From Acinetobacter defluvii (GTDB lineage Bacteria > Pseudomonadota > Gammaproteobacteria > Pseudomonadales > Moraxellaceae), in assembly GCF_001704615.3 (NCBI RefSeq), contig NZ_CP029397.2:3100001-3164000 (forward strand): DNA of 64,000 nucleotides. Direction: 5' to 3'. The notes below the pieces were generated by a model. That model was not told the origin of the DNA, did not search any database, and saw only the letters and a list, made by a program, of their open reading frames with translations. Positions 58,314 to 64,000 of this stretch are shown here, piece after piece; position 1 is the first letter of the stretch, and each line of letters begins with the position of its first letter. Made by a program: the position numbers and the translations under genes.

Positions 58314-58327
58314 ATTGGAACGCCACT

Positions 58328-59788
58328 GTGAAATTAGACCCGATCGATCCACAAACCTTTTCTGAGTTTTCTGCCTATCAAGAAAAGAAACGTACGCCTT
58401 GGGAACGTTTTCTTGACAAAATTAAACCTCGTTCAGCAGCAATGCGTACCACGGTGCTGGTAGTTTTTGTGGTGTTGTTCAGTTTATTTATGTCGTTGTG
58501 GTTCTTTTGGAAAACTTTGTATTTACCTGAAATTCAACAACATGCTCGTTTTCTTGCGGTTGAGTTAGAAATGGTCAATAACCCTCGCTTGCAAATTTAC
58601 CATGATGAAGTGCAACTCGATATTGATGAATGGCTGCAACAGCGTGTCGGTGTGGAGTATGTGACAGACCCCAAAGAATATCCCAATGTTAAAGATAAAA
58701 TTATTGCTGATTTCTTTACCAATCGCATTGAGCATCAACTTGCCCAAGAGCTGAACATTAAAGATGTAACTGTTTATTTCCAATTCAAACCCAGTCCGCG
58801 TATTTGGGTACAAACCCCTGAAATGAATGGTAACTGGGTGCGAGAGCCTTTAAAAACCTATGCCAATTATAGTCCTGAGCTGATTTTAGGTTGGTTGTTG
58901 GGCGTTCCATTGATTGCTGCTGCGATTATTTTAACTTTGGTTCGTCAGTTAAATCGTCCTCTGCTTCGTCTGCAAAATGCTGCCAACACTTATAGTAAAG
59001 TGGGTAAAGCACCGTATTTGGAAACCAATCATGGACCACAGGAAATCCGCGAGGTAAACCAAGCATTTAATCATATGATTTATACACTTGAACAAACCGA
59101 ACGAGATCGTCAAATTATGCTTGCGGGTATCTCACATGATTTACGCACGCCACTCACTCGTATTCGTTTAAGTGCTGAAATGATGCCCGATGATGATTTC
59201 TTAAAAGAAGGTTTGATTTACGATGTCGATGATATGGATGCCATTTTGAATCAATTTATTTCGTATATGCGAGATGGTTCAGATGAAGAATTGCAAGATA
59301 CTGACATTAACAGCTTGCTTCAAGAATTAGTCATTCAGTTTAAACCCTTAGATATTCGCTTCACTCCACATGAAATCCCGATCATTTCTGCCCGATCATT
59401 ATCGTTAAAACGTCTGATTGGCAACCTCATCAATAACTCGAAACGTTACGGTGCAGAGCCGATCGAACTGGCAGCCTATATTGAAGATGAACATATTAAA
59501 ATCAGTGTTTCAGATCATGGTGAAGGCATTCCTGAAGATCAGATTCAAGACTTGATGCAGCCTTTCGTACGGGGGAATGCAGCGCGAACTGTTCAAGGCA
59601 GTGGTTTGGGATTAGCCATTGTGAAACGAATTGTCGATATTCACCAAGGTGAATTGCAGATTCACAATCGTTCTGAAGGCGGGTTACAAGCCATTATTTC
59701 CCTGCCCCTTGCAACACCTGATTCTGAAGAAAATCTAAATTCCAATCCAATTCAAAAAATTAAGCAAAGCTTGAGTGATCGTTTTTAA
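58328..59788 (+). CDS. envZ: Sensor histidine kinase EnvZ
   Basis: A 486-residue membrane kinase. Two membrane helices (about 40-63 and 187-205) enclose a periplasmic domain. The HAMP domain is about 205-255, and the phosphorylated histidine is His270 in AGISHDLRTPLTRIR. The ATPase domain has the N box IGNLINNSKRYG, G1 box DHGEGIPED and G2 GSGLGLAIVKRI. Translation starts at a GTG with TTGGAA upstream. Unlike in enterobacteria, it is separated from ompR by 290 bases including a terminator. Confidence 0.94.
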   Translation: MKLDPIDPQTFSEFSAYQEKKRTPWERFLDKIKPRSAAMRTTVLVVFVVLFSLFMSLWFFWKTLYLPEIQQHARFLAVELEMVNNPRLQIYHDEVQLDIDEWLQQRVGVEYVTDPKEYPNVKDKIIADFFTNRIEHQLAQELNIKDVTVYFQFKPSPRIWVQTPEMNGNWVREPLKTYANYSPELILGWLLGVPLIAAAIILTLVRQLNRPLLRLQNAANTYSKVGKAPYLETNHGPQEIREVNQAFNHMIYTLEQTERDRQIMLAGISHDLRTPLTRIRLSAEMMPDDDFLKEGLIYDVDDMDAILNQFISYMRDGSDEELQDTDINSLLQELVIQFKPLDIRFTPHEIPIISARSLSLKRLIGNLINNSKRYGAEPIELAAYIEDEHIKISVSDHGEGIPEDQIQDLMQPFVRGNAARTVQGSGLGLAIVKRIVDIHQGELQIHNRSEGGLQAIISLPLATPDSEENLNSNPIQKIKQSLSDRF

Positions 59789-59839
59789 CTATTGCTCAAT
59801 AATTCAACACTCAACTTTGTTTACTTTACAAACAGCAGC

Positions 59840-59862
59840 TATTATTTCCTTATGAAATAATA
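59840..59862. repeat. 9-base inverted repeat after envZ
   Basis: TATTATTTC-CTTAT-GAAATAATA, 52 bases past the envZ stop. The stem is A/T-rich and lacks a T-run; it may mark the transcript end or be chance in AT-rich DNA. Confidence 0.4.
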
Positions 59863-59993
59863 ACTTAAAAATCATCACCAAATTTTATACCTGCATTTAG
59901 TGAAAAAATTAGACCTTAGCATTAGAGGCATGCACAATTTAGTTTTTGGGCGGTACAATCCGTCTAGTTTTGAACAAGAATTGAGCGTAAACC

Positions 59994-61514
59994 ATGTCTT
60001 TAGATCGTATTCGTTTAGCATCACTACACAACAAAGTGATGAGCGCAGAACAAGCTGCTACCTTTATCCAAGATGGCATGACTGTGGGCATGAGTGGTTT
60101 TACTCGTGCTGGTGAGGCGAAAGCGGTTCCTTTGGCTTTAGTGAAACAAGCACAAGCTAATCCATTGAAAATCACCTTGATTACTGGTGCAAGCCTGGGT
60201 AATGATCTTGACAAACAGTTGACTGAAGCAGGCGTACTTGCACGTCGTTTGCCGTTCCAAGTTGATAACACATTGCGTAAAGCGATCAACAAAGGCGAAG
60301 TGATGTTTATCGACCAGCATTTGTCTGAAACAGTTGAACAAATGCGTAATCTTCAACTCAGCAAACCTGATGTTGCGGTGATTGAAGCAGTTGCAATCAC
60401 TGAAGATGGTGGCATCATCCCAACAACATCTGTAGGTAACTCTGCAAGTTTTGCAATTTTCGCTGAAAAAGTGATTGTTGAAATCAATACAAACTTAAGC
60501 CCAGCGTTTGAAGGCTTACATGATATTTATATCCCAAGCTACCGCCCAACACGTCAACCAATTCCATTGACACACGTTGACCAACGTATCGGTACACCTG
60601 CGATTAACATCGACCCAGCTAAAATTGTGGGCATCGTGATTAACAGTGAATTCCATGACTCTCCGTCTACAGTGACGCAACCTGATGATGAAACTCAAGG
60701 TATTGCAAATCACTTAATCTCATTCTTTGAAAATGAAGTTGAAGCGGGACGTTTACCAAAAGATTTGGGGCCTTTACAAGCAGGCATCGGTTCTATTGCT
60801 AACGCAGTATTAACAGGGCTAAAAGAATCTAATTTTGAAGACTTAGTGATGTATTCTGAAGTACTACAAGACTGTACTTTTGAATTGATCGATGCAGGTA
60901 AAATGAAATTTGCATCGGGTTCTTCAATTACCCTTTCTGCAAAATATGGCGAAAAAGTATTTAATAACCTTGAGCAATACAAAGATAAACTTGTTTTACG
61001 CCCACAAGAAATTTCAAACCACCCTGAACTGGTTCGTCGTTTAGGGATTATCGGCATTAACACTGCATTAGAGTTCGATATTTACGGTAACGTGAACTCT
61101 ACACATGTATGTGGTACCAAAATGATGAACGGTATCGGTGGTTCAGGTGACTTCGCACGTAATGCTCACCTTGCAATCTTCGTAACAAAATCTATTGCAA
61201 AAGGTGGTGACATTTCTTCTGTTGTTCCATTTGCTTCACACATTGACCATGCTGAACATGACGTTGATATCCTTGTAACTGAACAAGGTCTGGCGGACTT
61301 ACGTGGTCTTGCACCACGTGAGCGTGCTCGAGCAATCATCGACAACTGTGCGCACCCAATGTACCGTGATGCATTAAATGATTACTTTGATCGTGCATGT
61401 GACAAAGGCGGTCATACACCACACATTCTTCGTGAAGCGCTTTCTTGGCATTCTAACTTTGAAGAAAATGGTCACATGTTGGCTGCACAAGATACAGCTA
61501 AAAAATCTGCATAA
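59994..61514 (+). CDS. Acetyl-CoA hydrolase/succinyl-CoA:acetate CoA-transferase family
   Basis: A 506-residue class I CoA-transferase of the Cat1/AarC/Ach1 group. The start RIRLASLHNKVMSAEQAATF, the CoA-binding AGIGSIANAV (263-272) and the presumed catalytic Glu289 in MYSEVLQDCTFEL are visible. GGSGDFARNAHLAIFVTKS and HVDILVTEQGLADLRG (here HDVDILVTEQGLADL) complete the pattern. AarC-type enzymes move CoA between succinyl-CoA and acetate, bypassing succinyl-CoA synthetase; which activity holds here is not settled. Single gene with its own terminator. Confidence 0.9.
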   Translation: MSLDRIRLASLHNKVMSAEQAATFIQDGMTVGMSGFTRAGEAKAVPLALVKQAQANPLKITLITGASLGNDLDKQLTEAGVLARRLPFQVDNTLRKAINKGEVMFIDQHLSETVEQMRNLQLSKPDVAVIEAVAITEDGGIIPTTSVGNSASFAIFAEKVIVEINTNLSPAFEGLHDIYIPSYRPTRQPIPLTHVDQRIGTPAINIDPAKIVGIVINSEFHDSPSTVTQPDDETQGIANHLISFFENEVEAGRLPKDLGPLQAGIGSIANAVLTGLKESNFEDLVMYSEVLQDCTFELIDAGKMKFASGSSITLSAKYGEKVFNNLEQYKDKLVLRPQEISNHPELVRRLGIIGINTALEFDIYGNVNSTHVCGTKMMNGIGGSGDFARNAHLAIFVTKSIAKGGDISSVVPFASHIDHAEHDVDILVTEQGLADLRGLAPRERARAIIDNCAHPMYRDALNDYFDRACDKGGHTPHILREALSWHSNFEENGHMLAAQDTAKKSA

Positions 61515-61540
61515 GATTTTAAATTTACAGTAAAAATGAG

Positions 61541-61563
61541 AAACGCCCATCAGGGCGTTTTTT
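61541..61563 (+). terminator. Terminator of the CoA-transferase gene
   Basis: AAACGCCC-ATCA-GGGCGTTT followed by T-run, 26 bases past the stop. Confidence 0.9.
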
Positions 61564-61653
61564 ATTTTGATGACTTTAAAATAAACTTATCAAACTTTAA
61601 AAATTATATTACTCTTTGATAAACACAATGAAAATAAGAGAAACAACAGCATT

Positions 61654-62073
61654 ATGTTTATCATTCGACAGTACATCGACACTGATTTAGAAGATATTAT
61701 TACGCTTTGGGAAGCGTGTGATTTAACCCGTCCATGGAATAATCCTGAAATTGATATTTTCCGTAAGATTGCTCAAAAAGATGGTTTGTTTTTATTGGCT
61801 GTAAAAGATGAACAGCTCATTGCCACGGTTATGGGCGGCTATGATGGACATTGTGGCTGGGTAAACTATTTGGCAGTACATCCGCATTATCAACGCAATG
61901 GCGTTGCCACAGCACTGCTACAACAACTGGAAAAACGCTTGATTGCGATTGGTTGCCCGAAATTACAACTTTTGATTCATAAAGAAAATATTGATGTACA
62001 AAGTTTCTATGAACAACTCGGTTATGAAGAGCTTGAAGTGATTTGTTTAGGGAAACGTCTGATTCAAGATTAG
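61654..62073 (+). CDS. ypeA: GNAT acetyltransferase, YpeA type
   Basis: A 139-residue acetyltransferase that closely follows YpeA of enterobacteria: the start FIIRQYIDTDLEDIITLWEA, then CDLTRPWNNPEIDIFRKI, ATVMGGYDGHCGWVNYLAVH, the acetyl-CoA loop YQRNGVATALLQQLEKRLIA, and GCPKLQLLIHKEN. The substrate is unknown. It converges on the methyltransferase gene with only 5 bases between stops. Confidence 0.9.
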   Translation: MFIIRQYIDTDLEDIITLWEACDLTRPWNNPEIDIFRKIAQKDGLFLLAVKDEQLIATVMGGYDGHCGWVNYLAVHPHYQRNGVATALLQQLEKRLIAIGCPKLQLLIHKENIDVQSFYEQLGYEELEVICLGKRLIQD

Positions 62074-62078
62074 CGTTT

Positions 62079-62852
62079 TTAGAGAATGCCTAAAATTTTC
62101 TTATTCTTTTTAGATGCCTTTGTTTGTAGATGACCTAAACGCAATAAAATTGGAAATTCGATCTTTAATTCGGTCTGTTGATGACTCAAACTTTCTGCTA
62201 ACTCAACCAAAGGACTGGTTTGATTTTTATCTTGATAATGCTTTACTGCTGACCACGTTGATAAATATTTTAATAACTGTGCGGCATTCCACTCATACTG
62301 CATTTTTAAGGGCGTTACAGGGATCTCATCGAAAGGAAAAGGAATCGTTGTATATTTCTCATCAATATAATGACGTTCAACATCCCAATAGGTTTTAAGC
62401 GTTTTAAAATATAAGCTTTGAATCAACGAATTGATTGCGGCGTGTTCCACGTGAATCATGCCATAACCGATCACAGCAAACACACCATTCGGTTTTAATG
62501 TTCGATAAACTTCTTGATAAAAAGCTTCAAAATCAAACCAATGAATCGCTTGAGCAACTGTAATCAAGTCAAAGCTATTTTCTGTAAATGCTGTTTTTTC
62601 TGCCGTCTGCACTTGATAACTGACATTTTCAAAATAAGGAGCGAGTTGCAACTGATTAGCACTTATATCTGTTGCAACGATATGATCAAAGTAAGGAGCT
62701 AACAATTGGGTAAATTGCCCTGACCCTGCCCCAACATCCCAAGCGAAATTTTTAGTAGCGACATGTTTAAGTATTTCTTGAAATACTTCTTGTGGGTAAC
62801 TCGGTCTAGCCTGTTGATAAAGCTGACTCCCTGTCGAAAATAAATCTTTCAT
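62079..62852 (-). CDS. SAM-dependent methyltransferase (class I)
   Basis: A 257-residue methyltransferase. The SAM-binding motif I is NFAWDVGAGSGQFTQLLAPY (about 35-54), followed by HIVATDISANQLQL (motif II) and FDLITVAQAIHWFDFEAFYQ (motif IV), typical of UbiE/methyltransf_11 proteins. The start DLFSTGSQLYQQARPSYPQE matches a widespread yeast/bacterial group related to trans-aconitate methyltransferase. The C-terminus ends in a lysine-rich tail (LQTKASKKNKKILGIL). Substrate unknown. Confidence 0.85.
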   Translation of the reverse strand: MKDLFSTGSQLYQQARPSYPQEVFQEILKHVATKNFAWDVGAGSGQFTQLLAPYFDHIVATDISANQLQLAPYFENVSYQVQTAEKTAFTENSFDLITVAQAIHWFDFEAFYQEVYRTLKPNGVFAVIGYGMIHVEHAAINSLIQSLYFKTLKTYWDVERHYIDEKYTTIPFPFDEIPVTPLKMQYEWNAAQLLKYLSTWSAVKHYQDKNQTSPLVELAESLSHQQTELKIEFPILLRLGHLQTKASKKNKKILGIL

Positions 62853-63020
62853 TTTTTAAATTATGTAATGCGGTTCTCATTTATATTTACTAATATACCG
62901 ATTATTACACTGGATACAAACTATTTTGTCTGACAATAAATTCGATTGTATAAGCTCTTCCGTTTCTCATCTATTAAAAACTTGAATACTAAAAAGCTAA
63001 TTAAAAATTAAAGATAAAAT

Positions 63021-63053
63021 AAAAAAGCCTCAAATTAATATTTGAGGCTTTTT
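63021..63053 (-). terminator. Terminator after the second tRNA-Phe
   Basis: Read leftward, AAGCCTCAAAT and its complement with a loop of 4, followed by a T-run, 6 bases past the tRNA 3' end. Confidence 0.88.
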
Positions 63054-63058
63054 AAATA

Positions 63059-63134
63059 TGGTGGCGAGACCCAGGATCGAACTGGGGACACACGGATTTT
63101 CAATCCGTTGCTCTACCGACTGAGCTATCACGCC
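63059..63134 (-). tRNA. tRNA-Phe (GAA), copy 2
   Basis: A 76-base cloverleaf with encoded CCA. The anticodon arm ACGGA-TTGAAAA-TCCGT gives GAA. The acceptor stem GGCGTGA/TCTCGCC has one mismatch, U5-U68. Identical to the copy at 63275. Confidence 0.96.
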
Positions 63135-63215
63135 GATGGGGTGTATTAAGCCGTATCTGAATAAATTAGTCAATATAAATCATTAATTTTTTATTCATTC
63201 GGGCATTTTTTACCC

Positions 63216-63245
63216 AAAAAAAATCTCTGATGGGATCAGAGATTG
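63216..63245 (-). terminator. Terminator between the two tRNA-Phe genes
   Basis: Read leftward, AATCTCTGAT-CCC-ATCAGAGATT is followed by eight T. It lies 30 bases past the first tRNA-Phe and shows that the two genes form separate units. Confidence 0.88.
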
Positions 63246-63274
63246 AAATCGTAAAATACGGTTTTTTAAAAATA

Positions 63275-63350
63275 TGGTGGCGAGACCCAGGATCGAACTG
63301 GGGACACACGGATTTTCAATCCGTTGCTCTACCGACTGAGCTATCACGCC
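63275..63350 (-). tRNA. tRNA-Phe (GAA), copy 1
   Basis: Identical 76-base tRNA with encoded CCA, anticodon GAA and the same U5-U68 mismatch in the acceptor stem. Each copy has its own terminator. Confidence 0.96.
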
Positions 63351-63461
63351 AATGGGGCGTATTAAACAATTTAAAATAATGGTCGTCAAGTATTGAATAC
63401 ATAAAATATTTCAATAGTCTATTTTTACAGCAATGTGACTATTTTTTAGAACTTAAACAAT

Positions 63462-63485
63462 AAAAAGCAGCCTATATGGCTGCTT
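63462..63485 (-). terminator. Terminator of the PanZ-like gene
   Basis: Read leftward, AAGCAGCC-ATATA-GGCTGCTT followed by TTT, 19 bases past the stop at 63504. Confidence 0.85.
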
Positions 63486-63503
63486 CGAGAATGAGCGCAG
63501 AAT

Positions 63504-63881
63504 TTAGAGCTTGTCTAAATGCGCTAAACAACGATGAATTGCACCACAGCCTGGCTCAAATTTCTTCACGCCTTTTTCTTCTTCCATACGACATACTTCT
63601 GCAACAAGTCGTTCTGCTACACCACGCCCACGGTTTGCTGGATGGACGACGATATTCTCTAAAGTCTTGCTTTCGCCTTGACCTGTTACCCAAATTGCAC
63701 CAATAATTTTTGTATTAAATTCTGCAACGTAAAGTAGGGTATACTGAGTTAGATTTTGCTCTAGTTGTTCTATCGCATCTTTACCATCGGCAAATTCTGG
63801 ACTGGTATCGTAAAGTCGCTCAATTTGATCACGAACTTCTTCAGAATCTAACGAAGTTTTAGGATGTACGTTTATAGGCAT
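63504..63881 (-). CDS. GNAT family protein, PanZ/PanM-like
   Basis: A 125-residue GNAT-fold protein. LYVAEFNTKIIGAIWVTGQG, LENIVVHPANRGRGVAERLV (acetyl-CoA loop RGRGVA) and AEVCRMEEEKGV align with PanZ, the acetyl-CoA sensor that controls maturation of aspartate decarboxylase PanD. The length fits PanZ (about 127 residues). The C-terminal segment GCGAIHRCLAHLDKL is compact. PanD is not in the window, so the role as PanD partner is inferred from the family only; it could be an ordinary acetyltransferase. Confidence 0.75.
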   Translation of the reverse strand: MPINVHPKTSLDSEEVRDQIERLYDTSPEFADGKDAIEQLEQNLTQYTLLYVAEFNTKIIGAIWVTGQGESKTLENIVVHPANRGRGVAERLVAEVCRMEEEKGVKKFEPGCGAIHRCLAHLDKL

Positions 63882-63984
63882 TGATTAACCCTCCTGAGCA
63901 ATCTAATATGCTGTCACTTTCGTCACAGCGAAACATCTTTTACATCAAACTTTTAATTTTTGACGTTTTTTGAGGAACGTGTCT

Positions 63985-64000
63985 ATGGCACAACGTATCA
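63985..64000 (+). CDS. Start of an unidentified gene cut by the window edge
   Basis: An ATG at 63985 preceded by TGAGGAAC reads MAQRI before the window ends. The good ribosome site and the 100-base divergent spacing from the PanZ-like gene suggest a real start, but five residues do not identify it. Confidence 0.45.

Noticed and set aside
58089..58331. Possible 80-residue gene between ompR and envZ
   Set aside because: It begins with TTG inside the terminator stem, has no ribosome site and an AT-driven composition (Ile, Ser, Asn), and overlaps the envZ start.
59900..60115. Short frame before the CoA-transferase
   Set aside because: It overlaps the CoA-transferase start in another frame; the in-frame protein at 59994 explains the coding signal.
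63059..63350. tRNA-Phe pair as integration-site duplication
   Set aside because: Each copy is complete and has its own terminator, and no integrase or foreign genes lie between them.

Overview
The window is an AT-rich chromosomal stretch of a gammaproteobacterium, almost certainly an Acinetobacter species (Moraxellaceae). This rests on gene order and protein character: tpiA-secG-tRNA-Leu-three initiator tRNAs-rimP-nusA-infB-rbfA, pilBCD-coaE, a shortened division/cell-wall cluster that stops after mraY, and OmpR/EnvZ. I could not run a search, so the species is not resolved. No insertion sequence, prophage, CRISPR array or integrated island was seen. The DNA looks like core chromosome with a few accessory spots.

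Layout. 1-2534: TPM-domain proteins and a LemA protein, then rbfA. 2534-9248 (minus): the translation/transcription operon rimP-nusA-infB-rbfA, preceded by three identical initiator tRNA genes, tRNA-Leu(GAG), secG and tpiA. 9701-14138 (plus): pilB, pilC, pilD, coaE for type IV pili and CoA synthesis. 14202-18310: an EamA exporter, rlmB, ppnP and recN. 18381-21806 (minus): a four-gene envelope operon (COG3014-like protein, YcfL-like lipoprotein, LpoB-like lipoprotein, CsgG/FlgT-like protein) behind a good sigma-70 promoter. This is the least understood coherent system in the window. 22198-26564: yqgE-ruvX, ppa, a MAPEG protein, a small membrane protein and fadD. 26715-32645: parC, an MFS transporter, a TRIC-type channel, a YchJ protein and a Sel1 protein. 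ParC carries leucine at position 84, where fluoroquinolone-susceptible Acinetobacter have serine.

32869-40897 (minus): rlmA, then the division/wall operon rsmH-ftsL-ftsI-murE-murF-mraY with a terminator directly after mraY. 41071-44550: a GNAT enzyme, two tandem sulfate-binding proteins and a small secreted protein. 44692-46367: gltX with its substrate tRNA-Glu just downstream. 46476-50962: a zinc-ribbon membrane protein, a cation diffusion facilitator, two tandem Sel1 proteins and ettA. 51305-56724: metY, a short-chain dehydrogenase, a decayed DUF805 gene and tex. 57274-61514: ompR and envZ, separated by a terminator and by sequences able to form competing hairpins, then a CoA-transferase. 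61654-64000: a YpeA-type acetyltransferase, a methyltransferase, two tRNA-Phe genes, a PanZ-like GNAT protein and the start of one more gene.

Taken together the window is mostly housekeeping: translation initiation and ribosome maturation, peptidoglycan synthesis and division, envelope signalling, DNA repair and topology. The items most worth a second look are the LpoB/YcfL/COG3014 operon, the ParC S84L change, the ompR-envZ spacer, the DUF805 pseudogene and the shared U5-U68 mismatch in two tRNA families.
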